From Planctomycetota bacterium (GTDB lineage Bacteria; Planctomycetota; UBA8742; UBA2392), in contig JACKID010000001.1 in the NCBI GenBank assembly GCA_020638675.1, positions 2,294,001 through 2,358,000 on the forward strand: a DNA stretch of 64,000 nucleotides. The letters are read 5' to 3'. Both the position numbers and the translations under genes were made by a program. Below the pieces are notes generated by a model. That model saw only the letters and a list, made by a program, of their open reading frames with translations. It made no database searches and was not told the DNA's origin. This document shows, piece after piece, positions 50,786-59,787 of this stretch. Within the stretch, counting starts at the first letter, position 1, and each line of letters starts with the position of its first letter.

Positions 50786-52320
50786 CCCTTCTTGACCAGC
50801 GCCAGAATCTGCTCGGCCGCGAGGCGCCCCGTCTCCGCGCCGCCGTTCATGTAGCCCTGGAAGTCGCTGCTGCAATGCTCGCCGGCGAACAGCAGGTTGC
50901 CGACGGGCTCGATCTCATGGCCCGCGATCGTCCCCCACTGTCCCGGCTTGTAGCAGGCGTAGCTCGCCGTGGTGAACGCGTGGCTCGGCCAGTGCATGCG
51001 GAAGTGCTTTGACGTGTAGGCCCACTTGGCGCCGGGGTAGGCTTTTTCCAGCCCGGGCAGCAGCTGGTTGATCTGCTCGCGGGGTGTGCCGTCGCCGACC
51101 TTCACGCCGCGTTCACCGCCTGAATAGAGCGTGATGCCCCCGGACAGACCGGGCTGCAGGCGCGCGTTGTCCCACGCCAACTGGAACGGCTGGTCGGTGA
51201 AGATGTTGCCGCCGTAGCCCTGCTCGCGCCACGGGCGCGTGGACATTCCCAGCAGCAGCTTGGCGTTGGTGCCGTAGCCGAGCTCGTCTATCGCGCGGCG
51301 CTTTTCCTTCGGCAGCTCTACGCGGATGTCAACCTGGCGCAACAGCGTGAACGGCAGCGCCAGTACGACGTAGTCGGCCGATACGTGCTTGCCGCCGCTG
51401 AAGGTCAGCTCGTACGCGTTGCCGTCTCTTGAGATCGCCTCCAGCCTGCGCGCGGTCTGGATACGGTCGTCCAACCCGGCCGCGAGCCTGTCGGTGACCT
51501 GCTGGTTGCCGCCCTTCACCTTGTAGCGCTCGTCGCTGTCACCGAACGTCTCCCAGCTCTCGGTGGTTGTGTCGAGACCGATCAGGCACAGCATGTTGAA
51601 GGCGGACTGCTGGTCGGCGTCGAGCCCGTACTCCGTCACGAACGCGACGTCCAGCAGCGACTTCAGCCAGCCTTCCGCGCGGATGGCGTCGAGGTACTGG
51701 CTGATGCTGGTGTTGTCCACGATGCGGAAGCGCTCATCCGACTCGTCGCCGTCCAGCAGCGCGGAATCCATCGCCATGCGCTCGACGTGCGGCTTCAGCC
51801 AGTCCATGACTTCGCGGTCCGTGTAGTGCCGCTCTCCGAGGAAGTAGGTGCACTGCTTGACCGAAGAGTCGTCCTGCATGTCGAGCAGCTCAAGCTCAAA
51901 CTCAGTGCACAGCTTGAGCATGTCTTCGTGCGTGCTGTCGATGAACGAGCCGCCAAGCTCCACGGTCTGGCCCGGGTTCAGCAGGTCGCGCTTGGTAAAC
52001 ATGCGCCCGCCGACGCGGTCGGCTGCCTCGTAGATGTCTGCGTCGACACCGCCCTTCTTCAACAGGTGGGCACAATGCAGCCCGGCGATGCCGGCGCCGA
52101 TGATCGCAACACGTTGCCCCGGCTTGCCGGATGACTTCAGCTGGGTGTTTGCACACCCGGCCGCCACCGCCGTCAGGGCAAGACCCCCGGCCGCGGCCTG
52201 CATGAAACGGCGGCGCGAACGCATCTCGATCAACTCGTCGGCCGGTATGCCGGTTCGGTTGGATTCGGCCGCAATTCGCGCCAGCATGCGCAGACGGCCC
52301 ATCAATGGCGTGCGAGACAT
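50782..52320 (-). CDS. Tat-exported flavin amine oxidase
   Basis: 512 residues. A twin-Arg signal SRRRFMQAAAGGLALTAVAA starts near residue 35, so it is exported folded with FAD, possibly retained as a lipoprotein (AAGCANT). FAD-binding Rossmann motif VAIIGAGIAGLHCAHLLKKG, RVGGRMFTKRD, and C-terminal NLLFAGEHCSSDFQGYMNGG. Family: monoamine/polyamine oxidase-like (MAO). Oxidises an amine to aldehyde, ammonia and hydrogen peroxide. The long pre-Tat N-terminus may mean the true start is further in. Confidence 0.9.
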   Translation of the reverse strand: MSRTPLMGRLRMLARIAAESNRTGIPADELIEMRSRRRFMQAAAGGLALTAVAAGCANTQLKSSGKPGQRVAIIGAGIAGLHCAHLLKKGGVDADIYEAADRVGGRMFTKRDLLNPGQTVELGGSFIDSTHEDMLKLCTEFELELLDMQDDSSVKQCTYFLGERHYTDREVMDWLKPHVERMAMDSALLDGDESDERFRIVDNTSISQYLDAIRAEGWLKSLLDVAFVTEYGLDADQQSAFNMLCLIGLDTTTESWETFGDSDERYKVKGGNQQVTDRLAAGLDDRIQTARRLEAISRDGNAYELTFSGGKHVSADYVVLALPFTLLRQVDIRVELPKEKRRAIDELGYGTNAKLLLGMSTRPWREQGYGGNIFTDQPFQLAWDNARLQPGLSGGITLYSGGERGVKVGDGTPREQINQLLPGLEKAYPGAKWAYTSKHFRMHWPSHAFTTASYACYKPGQWGTIAGHEIEPVGNLLFAGEHCSSDFQGYMNGGAETGRLAAEQILALVKKG

Positions 52321-52430
52321 GAACGGCTCCGCGGGATCGCCAAATCAGACACAGCCCCCGCCGCAGAAGCAAGCCCGCAGATTCCTGAACCGGGTGCGTT
52401 CGCGGCGGCATTCAAGTCCATACTGAGGAA

Positions 52431-52471
52431 CCACGCCCGTGCATGACGCGGGCGTGGATTGCGTCATGCAC
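52431..52471 (+). promoter_or_regulatory. Interlocking inverted repeats in the leader of the Trx/PDZ gene
   Basis: CCACGCCCG (52431-52439) pairs with CGGGCGTGG (52449-52457), and GTGCATGACGC (52439-52449) pairs with GCGTCATGCAC (52461-52471). The second stem's 5' arm is the loop of the first, so the two are mutually exclusive or form a partial pseudoknot. It ends 20 bases before GAGGAGG at 52491-52497. Confidence 0.55.
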
Positions 52472-52501
52472 CCCTGCACCCCTTTGTCTTGAGGAGGACA
52501 A

Positions 52502-53911
52502 ATGCCCCGCTTCGTATTCCCCGCCGCCGCGCTCATGCTCGCAGCCGCTGCGGCCCTCATCGGGTCTTTCGGCAGCAGCGCCCAGGACCAGCCCGAACGC
52601 CCGAAGTACATGATGGCCGTCGATGCGCTGGCCGGACCGGCCGTCGAAGTCCCGGATCCGCGCAAGAAACACGAGTGGCTCGAAAACATCGACATGGACG
52701 ACGCGTTCAAGCTGGCCAAGAAGGAGAACCGGCCTGTGTTCGCGACGATTCGCTGCCTGCCGTGCCAGCAATGCTCGTGGTTCGACAACGCGATCATGAA
52801 GGCGACGCCCGAGCTGGAAGCAAAGCTGCAGAACTTCGTGTGCGTGCGCATCACCACCATGCGGGATATGGACGCGCGCCTGTTTCAGTTCGAGAAGTAC
52901 CAGGATCTCGACTGCTCATGGTGGGGCTATTTCTTTGACCCGGAAGGCCGCATTTACGGCGTCTACGGCGGCATCGACATCAGCGGCGACAAGTCGTGCA
53001 TCACGGTCGCCGGGCTCATGAGCGCGATGGACCGCGTGCTGAAGTACCACTACCAGCCGCAGCGCGAAGCTTGGGACCTGTTCGGCGAAGCGCCGAATCT
53101 CAAGGGCCGCGCGGACACCCCCTTCAAGCACGACGGCTGGAAGAACTGGGCCCGGGAAGACAGCCAGCGCGCCGACAAGATCCTGAAGGACAAGAGCGAG
53201 TGCCTGCACTGCCACGAAGTGGCCGAAGTCGTGCGCCAGCCGCGCTTCGACAAGAAGAAGTTCGAGAAGAAGACCGACTTCTACGTCTGGCCCTACCCGC
53301 AGAACATCGGCGTCGAGCTAGACCTCGACAAGGGCCTGACAATCAAGAACGTCATCAAGGACAGCGCCGCGGACAAGGCCTCGATCGAAGCCGGCGACGT
53401 GATCGACGCCGCCAACGGACAGATTCTGTTCAGCCCCACCGACCTGCGCCGCGTGCTGAACGAGCTTCCCTACGGCGACTGCAAGCTTGAGCTTCTCACG
53501 CGCGACAAGGCCGGCGAAGCCATGCTGGTCAACGTCGAGCTCAAGGGCGACTGGCGGCAGTACGACCTCGGCTGGCGCAAGAGCGTGGCTGAGGCAAACA
53601 TCGGCGCGCACCCCGGCTTTCCCTGGCCGCTGAAAGGCGACCGCGGCAAGGCCGGCGTCAAGGGTGACGAGATGTGCATCAAGCCGTTCTTCGGCAAGGC
53701 GCCCAAGGGCCACGCGATCGATGCGGGTCTGAAAGCGAGCGACCAGATCATCGCAGTCAACGGCGACACGCGAGCGCTGGAAGGACGCGCGTTCCTGGCA
53801 TGGTTCCGCATGACCTACGACCCGGGCGACCAGATCACGCTCACGCTGGTCGACGACAACGGCAACAAGCGCGACATCAAGTACAAGGTCGGGCAACACA
53901 TCGACGACTAG
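52502..53911 (+). CDS. Secreted thioredoxin-fold / CxxCH / double-PDZ protein
   Basis: 469 residues with a signal peptide (MPRFVFPAAALMLAAAAALI ... SSAQ). Residues about 60-180 are thioredoxin-like with CLPCQQC at about 84 (CxxC redox pair plus a further Cys). At about 233 is CLHCHE, a CxxCH that could hold covalent haem c or a metal. Two PDZ domains follow: about 255-350 (IGVELDLDKGLTIKNVIKDS) and 365-465 (KGHAIDAGLKASDQIIAVNG). Strong ribosome site GAGGAGG. An envelope redox-scaffold protein; partner unknown. Ends 16 bases before a terminator. Confidence 0.85.
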   Translation: MPRFVFPAAALMLAAAAALIGSFGSSAQDQPERPKYMMAVDALAGPAVEVPDPRKKHEWLENIDMDDAFKLAKKENRPVFATIRCLPCQQCSWFDNAIMKATPELEAKLQNFVCVRITTMRDMDARLFQFEKYQDLDCSWWGYFFDPEGRIYGVYGGIDISGDKSCITVAGLMSAMDRVLKYHYQPQREAWDLFGEAPNLKGRADTPFKHDGWKNWAREDSQRADKILKDKSECLHCHEVAEVVRQPRFDKKKFEKKTDFYVWPYPQNIGVELDLDKGLTIKNVIKDSAADKASIEAGDVIDAANGQILFSPTDLRRVLNELPYGDCKLELLTRDKAGEAMLVNVELKGDWRQYDLGWRKSVAEANIGAHPGFPWPLKGDRGKAGVKGDEMCIKPFFGKAPKGHAIDAGLKASDQIIAVNGDTRALEGRAFLAWFRMTYDPGDQITLTLVDDNGNKRDIKYKVGQHIDD

Positions 53912-53927
53912 TTGAAGACCAAGGGCA

Positions 53928-53953
53928 AAGCCCGCAGCTACGGCTGCGGGCTT
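53928..53953 (+). terminator. Terminator of the Trx/PDZ gene
   Basis: AAGCCCGCAGC / GCTGCGGGCTT 11-bp stem with a 4-base loop, followed by TTGCGTT. It overlaps the last codons of the convergent gene ending at 53938. Confidence 0.85.
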
Positions 53954-56076
53954 TTGCGTTGCTTGCGTGCGGACCAGACTGCCAACGGCACCAGCAGCAT
54001 CAGCCACCACGCTGAGCCGAAACCGGCCGTGCAACCTCCACCACCGCCGCCTCCCCCACCGCCGCCACCGCCTGAGCCTCCGCCGCCCATGCTGGCGGTC
54101 GCCGAGCCCGTGTTGCTATATGTGCTCGAGCCGACCGTATTGAAAGCCTGCACGCGATAGGCGTACAGCACGCCATCGGACAATCCGCTGTCGCTGAAGC
54201 TGTTTGTATTGGCCGCCAGCGTCTGGATCACGGCGAAGGCGCCGCCCCCGTCGCTGCGCTCAAGGTAGAAGCCGTCTTCGTTGCTGCTCGAGTCGGTCCA
54301 TGTCACTGAAATGCTGAGACCAGCCAGCGCAGTCGCCGCGCAGTTGGTCGGCGCGGCCGGTGCAGTCGGCGTGCTTGTGCCGGTGATCGTGATTTCGTTG
54401 CTGGCGCCGCTGTCGCCCGCACCGTTGTAGGCGAACACACGGTAGTTGTAGTCCACGCCGTTGGTCAGCCCGCTGTCGTTGTAAACCGTGACGTTCGCCC
54501 CGACGGTCGCAAGGGTCGCGAAGCTGCCGCCGACAATGCGGCGCTCAATGCGGAAGCCCGTTTCGTTTGCGCTGTTGTCGGTCCAGCTCAGGTCGCAGCC
54601 AAGGCTGCCCGTCGCGGTGCCTTGCAGGTTGGTCGGGTCGGAAGGCGGCGTCGGTGTGCCGCCCGTGCCGAATTCATGCGCGCCGATGTCGAGCGTCGCG
54701 TCACTGGCACGCGTCACCTGTTGCTGGTGCTTCAGGTACTCGTAGGTCAGCGGATGCGCGCTCGCGCCGGCCGCCAAGGTGGTGCCCGTGTCGCGACTTG
54801 CGGCCGTGCTGGTGAGCGTGAAATCCTGCGCGGCCACATTTGTCCAGCCGGGGTCGCTGCCGGTCACGTTGCCGCCCTGGTTGTTGACCGTGCCCTGCAT
54901 ACCCGCGCCGGAGTGGCTCGGCGTCGGCGTCCCCTTGAAGAAACAGTTGCGGTAGTTGAGTACACCTGTGTCGTCAATCAGCCCGAGATTGCCCGCGTTG
55001 GCGGTAACGAAAATGATGTTATTGCGGCAGTCGCAGGTCTCGCTGTTAGTGCTCAGGCGCACCAGCGTCGTGTTGCCCGTGCGCGTGCTGTAGATGGTGT
55101 TGTTGTAGAGATACAGCGTGCCCTTGCGGTACGTGCTGGTTGTGCCGTTGTCGCCGCCGTAGTGGATGATCTGGCTGTTCCCGGCCCCGTTCGGCTCAAT
55201 CAGGATGTTGCCGTAGACAAACGTCGTGTCGTAGCCGCTGAGTGTCTCGATGCCGCTGCCGTCGGCCTCCACCAGGTCCAGTTGCCGGTTGCCGGCCTCG
55301 ATCCAGTTGTAGCGCACGACGCAGCTTGAGCTGCGGTCCTTCAGGTTGTTGCCGTTCGCACCGCTCTTGGTCGGGCCGTAGTGGTTGTACTCGTAGGTGA
55401 TGCCCGCGCTTTCGCAGTAGCTGTTGTGCTCAAAGGCCGAGCCGCTGTTGCCGTTGTCGTAAATGTAGTTGTAGCCGACGTAGCAGTCCTCGGTCAGGTT
55501 CGGGTTGCCGCTGCCGCCGACGCCGCCACCCGGGCCGATGAACAGCCCGTTGCCGCAATCGTGCATCTCACAGTACTGGATCTTCAGGTGCTTGGCCTTC
55601 TCGACGTAGATCGCGGCCGAGTTGCCTACATAGGCGACGCCGGAAGTTCCGTCGTCATCGGTGTAGGTGTAGCCGGTGTGCGCGCTGCGGATATCCAGAT
55701 ACTCGACCGTGATGTACTGCGGCATGGTGTCGGTTGGGACATTCGCGCCGCCGATCTTGATGACCCCTCGGTTGTCGTTCCAGTAGTCGAGTTGCGTGCG
55801 GGTCGTCGCGTTCTGGCCGGTGATGATCGGCAGCGCACCGGACGTCGTGTCCGGAATACCGCGCACTATGATCGGGTTGCCGGCGGTGCCCTGCGCGCAG
55901 ATCACGAACTTCTCGGCATAGGGCGTGCTGCGCCAGTGAATCTGCACGATGTCGCCGGCCGCGAGGTTTTCCCACGGGAACGCGCCGATCGACGTGTAGG
56001 TCTGGCCGGGCCCGATATCGTACGTCGCACCCGACATCACGGGCGCAAACAGCAGCAGAAGCAGCAGATAACGCAT
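53938..56076 (-). CDS. Surface parallel-beta-helix protein with two Fn3 domains and C-terminal sorting-like tail
   Basis: 712 residues, signal peptide 1-16 (MRYLLLLLLFAPVMSGA). Right-handed beta-helix about 20-470 with repeated Asn-ladder coils (NGLFIGPGGG, YVGYNYIYDNG, TYEYNHYGPTKSGANG) like polysaccharide lyase/PbH1 folds. Two Fn3 domains follow (PTNLQGTATGSLGCDLSWTD at about 480; PTNCAATALAGLSISVTWTD at about 575). The tail is a Gly run, then CTAGFGSAWWLMLLVPLAVW and basic ARKQRK, a Cys-membrane-basic arrangement like rhombosortase/CTERM sorting signals. GGGGGTG precedes the ATG. Possibly binds or degrades a glycan. Confidence 0.82.
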   Translation of the reverse strand: MRYLLLLLLFAPVMSGATYDIGPGQTYTSIGAFPWENLAAGDIVQIHWRSTPYAEKFVICAQGTAGNPIIVRGIPDTTSGALPIITGQNATTRTQLDYWNDNRGVIKIGGANVPTDTMPQYITVEYLDIRSAHTGYTYTDDDGTSGVAYVGNSAAIYVEKAKHLKIQYCEMHDCGNGLFIGPGGGVGGSGNPNLTEDCYVGYNYIYDNGNSGSAFEHNSYCESAGITYEYNHYGPTKSGANGNNLKDRSSSCVVRYNWIEAGNRQLDLVEADGSGIETLSGYDTTFVYGNILIEPNGAGNSQIIHYGGDNGTTSTYRKGTLYLYNNTIYSTRTGNTTLVRLSTNSETCDCRNNIIFVTANAGNLGLIDDTGVLNYRNCFFKGTPTPSHSGAGMQGTVNNQGGNVTGSDPGWTNVAAQDFTLTSTAASRDTGTTLAAGASAHPLTYEYLKHQQQVTRASDATLDIGAHEFGTGGTPTPPSDPTNLQGTATGSLGCDLSWTDNSANETGFRIERRIVGGSFATLATVGANVTVYNDSGLTNGVDYNYRVFAYNGAGDSGASNEITITGTSTPTAPAAPTNCAATALAGLSISVTWTDSSSNEDGFYLERSDGGGAFAVIQTLAANTNSFSDSGLSDGVLYAYRVQAFNTVGSSTYSNTGSATASMGGGGSGGGGGGGGGGGGGCTAGFGSAWWLMLLVPLAVWSARKQRKSPQP

Positions 56077-56145
56077 GGCACCCCCGGGTTGGACTGGGTC
56101 TGCCCCTGTAATGGGCGCGCCCGGCCATTGGGGTCACAAAAAAAC

Positions 56146-56676
56146 CTAGCTGCCCGGCACGGTGTCCTGTAGCCACTTCAGGAGCACATCGGGCCGCTCA
56201 ATCGGAAGTACTGCGACGCCCAGGACACGGTCGTGGTCGCCGTAGAACAGAATGCGACGGGCTTCGACGTAGGGCGCGCCCGTCACAGCAGGGCCAGCCG
56301 TGGAGCTGCCGATGGTGTCAACCTTGTACCTCTTGATCTCCGAAACGTCATAGTCGCACAGACGTACGAACTTGATGAGTTGGATGCGCGACCCTGCAAT
56401 GAGAACCCGAGGACGATACGCCTGCAGGAACATTCCGGGCAGGCTGAGCAACGTTCCGGCCGCGAGTAGAAGGAAGATCACCCCCATCGCGTGGGTATCA
56501 GATTCCGTCGCGACGAAAATCCAAACGCCGAGGGCCACGAGGAACAACTCACAGCACACCAGAAACCAGAACATGCCTCCGTAGTAGGCACGCGAGGTCT
56601 TGGTGCCCCGAAACTCCAGTTGTTTGACGTTCGCCGGCAGCAGGGGGACGTTCCTCCGTTCGCCGCATGATTTCAT
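56146..56676 (-). CDS. Small two-helix membrane protein with PH-like tail
   Basis: 176 residues from the ATG at 56676; upstream in-frame codons run into the terminator at 56722-56748, so the earlier start is unlikely. Two membrane helices at about 35-56 and 64-84 (FWFLVCCELFLVALGVWIFV; MGVIFLLLAAGTLLSLPGMF), then a beta-rich soluble region. Third member of the group with 11908-12357 and 13670-14221. Lies between two beta-helix genes; link to them is not clear. Confidence 0.65.
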   Translation of the reverse strand: MKSCGERRNVPLLPANVKQLEFRGTKTSRAYYGGMFWFLVCCELFLVALGVWIFVATESDTHAMGVIFLLLAAGTLLSLPGMFLQAYRPRVLIAGSRIQLIKFVRLCDYDVSEIKRYKVDTIGSSTAGPAVTGAPYVEARRILFYGDHDRVLGVAVLPIERPDVLLKWLQDTVPGS

Positions 56677-56721
56677 TTCTGCCTGGTCGGTCAATTCGAC
56701 CCTGCATTCGAAAAAACGCCA

Positions 56722-56748
56722 ATGCCCCCGGCCGGACTCCGGGGGCAT
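56722..56748 (-). terminator. Terminator of the beta-helix lipoprotein gene
   Basis: ATGCCCCCGG / CCGGGGGCAT 10-bp stem with a 7-base loop, followed on the minus strand by TTGGCGTTTTTTCG. Confidence 0.85.
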
Positions 56749-56767
56749 CCTCGGCGGTTGCTACGCC

Positions 56768-58366
56768 CTATCCCTCGTAGCAGCCCGCGTCGTGGGGACT
56801 CACGCGGGTGGTGCCTTCGAGGTCCTTCGCGGTTGCGTAGGTCGCATTGGCCGCCGTCAGAAGTGCTGAGCCGCCGCCTGGGTGCGCGTCGCGGTTGGAG
56901 CCGTTGGTGGTGACGTTGACGAAGTCGCTCAGCCCGTTGCCGGTCGTGAACGTGATCCCGCTGGTGACGCTGCCGAAGCAGACGTTGCCCGCGAACGTCA
57001 CGCCGCTGATTCCGTTGCAGTCGATTGCCCAACTGCCGGTGCTGTAGCAGGCATTGTTGGCGAACACCATGTTGGCGGCGCCGGACCAGCTGCTCAGCTT
57101 CGCTGCACGGCCTGCGCCGTTCACGAACGTGTTGTGCACCACCTGCAGGTTGGTCGGGTTGCCCTGGTGAGTCTGGCTGGCGAACGCGCTGCCCACACCG
57201 TTGATGCACAGGTTGTTGCGCACGACGCACTCGCCCTGGATCTGCATCGTGTTGTCATTGCTGTTGTAGCAGATATTGCGCTCGACAATGTTCTGCGCCT
57301 GCCCGGCCGTGCCATACACCAGGATGCAGGGATAGTTCGTATCGTGAACCAGGTTCTCGGCTATCAAATTGCCCCAGCTGCCTTGCTTGACCTCGATGCC
57401 GTCGCCCTGCGCGCCTGACCCCGAGCCGTTGGTGTCGTGCACGTGGTTCAGCGCGATCACGCTGTTGGACATGATCACCGAGCCGTTGTTCGCACCCAGG
57501 TACATGCCCTCGCCGGTGCCGCCGGTGTCGTGCAGCTCGTTACGGGTGATGTACATGTAGCTGGTATCGTGCGTGTTGGTGGTGATGCACGCGTCGCCGG
57601 TGTTGTGCACGTGGTTGCCGTCGAACCAGACCTGCGTGCAGTCGTAGAAACGCACGCCGTGGCTGGTGCCGGTGAATTCCAGATCGTGAATGCGCAGGTA
57701 GCGCGTCTGCGTGAATTCGCCCACGTTCATGATGTTCTGCGTGGCGGTCATGTTGATTACCACCGTCGCGCCCGACGCCGGCCCGATCCAGATCGGCGCA
57801 GCGGCCGTGCCCTGCACATCCAGGTTGAACTTGCTGGTCAGGTTGTAGGTGCCGGCCGCGATCTCCATACGGTCGCCGGGCGTCAGAGCGTTCATGGCGG
57901 CCTCAAGCTGCGTGGCCGTGCCGGTGAATGACACCAAGTTGGATGGCGTGAGCCCAGCCCATGTCGGGTCATACGGGCTGCTGGAAGGCGCAACCGGCGT
58001 GGCACTGACCTGCGCGCTCGCGGCCGACTCGCCTGTGCCGTCGGTGTACGTCGTGACGGCGTAGTAGGTCGTGCCGTTGGTCAGTCCCGTCAGATTGTAC
58101 GGCGTGCTGCCCATCGGTACGGGTGTGCCGGTCATTGGCGTGACGCCCGCGCTGGTCGCGTAGTAGAGCGTGTAGTTCGTCGCCCCGCTGACGTAGTTGA
58201 ACGTGAACGTGATCTGGGCGTCGCCGGCCGTCGCGTTCAGCGTCATGGTCGCCGGGCCGCCGGGGCCGACCGGGACTCCGTTGCCTCCGCCTCCCCCACC
58301 GCCGCCGCCACAGGCCGCGAGCGTCATCAGCGTCAGCACACATACGATGCAAGTCAGTTTCTTCAT
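56768..58366 (-). CDS. Beta-helix lipoprotein with Fn3 domain
   Basis: 532 residues. Lipobox LAAC at about 18, then GGGGGGGGGN linker. Fn3-like domain about 35-125 (ATMTLNATAGDAQITFTFNY), then a right-handed beta-helix (about 150-510) with LMNVGEFTQTR-type coils: RYLRIHDLEFTGTSHGVRFY, TRNELHDTGGTGEGMYLGAN, SWGNLIAENLVHDTNYPCIL. The helix part is closely similar to that of the next gene, so the two arose by tandem duplication; the stop/start gap is 9 bases. Outer-membrane lipoprotein, probably glycan-binding or lyase-like; no catalytic residues assigned. Confidence 0.85.
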   Translation of the reverse strand: MKKLTCIVCVLTLMTLAACGGGGGGGGGNGVPVGPGGPATMTLNATAGDAQITFTFNYVSGATNYTLYYATSAGVTPMTGTPVPMGSTPYNLTGLTNGTTYYAVTTYTDGTGESAASAQVSATPVAPSSSPYDPTWAGLTPSNLVSFTGTATQLEAAMNALTPGDRMEIAAGTYNLTSKFNLDVQGTAAAPIWIGPASGATVVINMTATQNIMNVGEFTQTRYLRIHDLEFTGTSHGVRFYDCTQVWFDGNHVHNTGDACITTNTHDTSYMYITRNELHDTGGTGEGMYLGANNGSVIMSNSVIALNHVHDTNGSGSGAQGDGIEVKQGSWGNLIAENLVHDTNYPCILVYGTAGQAQNIVERNICYNSNDNTMQIQGECVVRNNLCINGVGSAFASQTHQGNPTNLQVVHNTFVNGAGRAAKLSSWSGAANMVFANNACYSTGSWAIDCNGISGVTFAGNVCFGSVTSGITFTTGNGLSDFVNVTTNGSNRDAHPGGGSALLTAANATYATAKDLEGTTRVSPHDAGCYEG

Positions 58367-58375
58367 GGCCTCCCC

Positions 58376-59734
58376 CTACTTCTCAAAGCACCCGGCTACT
58401 GCGCGTTTGCGCTGCTCGCCGTGGATGTCCGCCTCGGTTGCGTACTGCTTGTCCGCGGCGGCAAGCAACGCGGAGGCCGCACCCGGCGCCGCGTCGCGTG
58501 CTGTCGCGTCAAACTTGATGTCTGCGAAATCCTGCAGCCCGCGGCCTTGCACGAAGCCGCTGCTCACGCCGTTCACGGCGCCGTAGACCACGTTGCCTGC
58601 CAGCGTCACGCCTTCGCTGCCGCCGTTGAACTCGAGCGCCGTGCCTTCGCTGTAGACCGCGTTGTTGGCAAAAACCATGCCTTCGCGGGCGTTCCACGAA
58701 TTCAGTTTCGCGCCGCGTTTGCTGCTGATGATCGTGTTGTGGATGACCTGCAGGTTGATGCTCTTGCCCTGGTGGTCGTGGCTTGCGAAGCCCGCGCCCT
58801 TGCCGCTGATCAGCAGGTTGTTGCGCACGATCGCTTCGCCCTGCACCTGCATCACGTTGTCGCCGGAGTTCCAGCAGACATTGCGCTCGATGACGTTTGG
58901 CTTCTTGCCGTTCGTGCCATAGGCAATGATGCAGGGGTACGCAGTGTCATGTACGACGTTCTCCGCTATTAAATTGCCGTAGCTGCCCTGTTTGACCTCG
59001 ATGCCGTCGCCCTGGCTGACCTTGTCGCCGCCGATGTCGTGCACGTGGTTCAGCGCGATCACGCTGTCGCGCATCACGGCCTTGCCTTCGTTCGCGCCGA
59101 GGTACATGCCTTCGCCCGTACCCGCCGTGTCGTGGATGTCGTTGCGCGTGATGTAGAGGAACGCGGTGTCTTTGGTGTTGGCGCTGATGGCGACTTCGCT
59201 GGTGCCGTGGATGTGGCAGCGGTCGATCCAGACGTTTTCGCAGTCATTCAGGCGAATGCCGTGCGCGCCGCCGGTGAACTCCAGCCCGCGGAAGCAGACG
59301 TAGCGTGTGGGGCCGTCGACGCCGACGTTCATCAGGTTCTGCTTCACGTCGGGGCGAGTGATGATGACCTGCTCGAACTCGGGCTCGTCGTCTGACTTGC
59401 TGCCGCGGGTTTCGCTTGCGCAGATCCAGATCGGCGCTTTCTCTGTGCCCTCGATGTCGAGTTTGAACCAGGCATCGATACTGTAGGTTCCCGGCTCTAT
59501 CTCCAGCTTTTCGCCGGGTTTCAAGCCCTGCATGGCGGATCTAAGAGCCGTGCCGTTCTGCTCGGGAGACTGTTTCGCGTTGTAGCGCTGGGTGACCGTG
59601 CGTGTGGGTTTCACGTCGGCCCAGGCGGGTTCATAGGGCGACTTCGGCGTGTCTTTCGCCTTGCGCTTGGCAGTGGCAGGCACGGCCGACAGCAGCAGCC
59701 CCAAAACCAACAGGATGACCCAGCCCAGACGCAT
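58376..59734 (-). CDS. Secreted beta-helix protein, paralogue of preceding lipoprotein
   Basis: 452 residues. Signal peptide MRLGWVILLVLGLLLSAVPA, cleaved near ATA, without lipobox or Fn3 domain. The beta-helix matches the protein at 56768 throughout: RYVCFRGLEFTGGAHGIRLN, TRNDIHDTAGTGEGMYLGAN, QGDGIEVKQGSYGNLIAENV, NLQVIHNTIISSKRGAKLNS. GGGAGA precedes the ATG. The paralogue pair differ mainly in anchoring: this one is free or loosely bound. Confidence 0.85.
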   Translation of the reverse strand: MRLGWVILLVLGLLLSAVPATAKRKAKDTPKSPYEPAWADVKPTRTVTQRYNAKQSPEQNGTALRSAMQGLKPGEKLEIEPGTYSIDAWFKLDIEGTEKAPIWICASETRGSKSDDEPEFEQVIITRPDVKQNLMNVGVDGPTRYVCFRGLEFTGGAHGIRLNDCENVWIDRCHIHGTSEVAISANTKDTAFLYITRNDIHDTAGTGEGMYLGANEGKAVMRDSVIALNHVHDIGGDKVSQGDGIEVKQGSYGNLIAENVVHDTAYPCIIAYGTNGKKPNVIERNVCWNSGDNVMQVQGEAIVRNNLLISGKGAGFASHDHQGKSINLQVIHNTIISSKRGAKLNSWNAREGMVFANNAVYSEGTALEFNGGSEGVTLAGNVVYGAVNGVSSGFVQGRGLQDFADIKFDATARDAAPGAASALLAAADKQYATEADIHGEQRKRAVAGCFEK

Positions 59735-59787
59735 GATTTCTCCCGGTATTCATGGGGTGAACCCCACCGGGTCAGGGCAAGTCAGGA

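Noticed and set aside
54036..54090. CCGCC-type microsatellite as a repeat element
   Set aside because: It encodes the Gly-rich linker before the sorting-like tail of the beta-helix protein and reads in frame.
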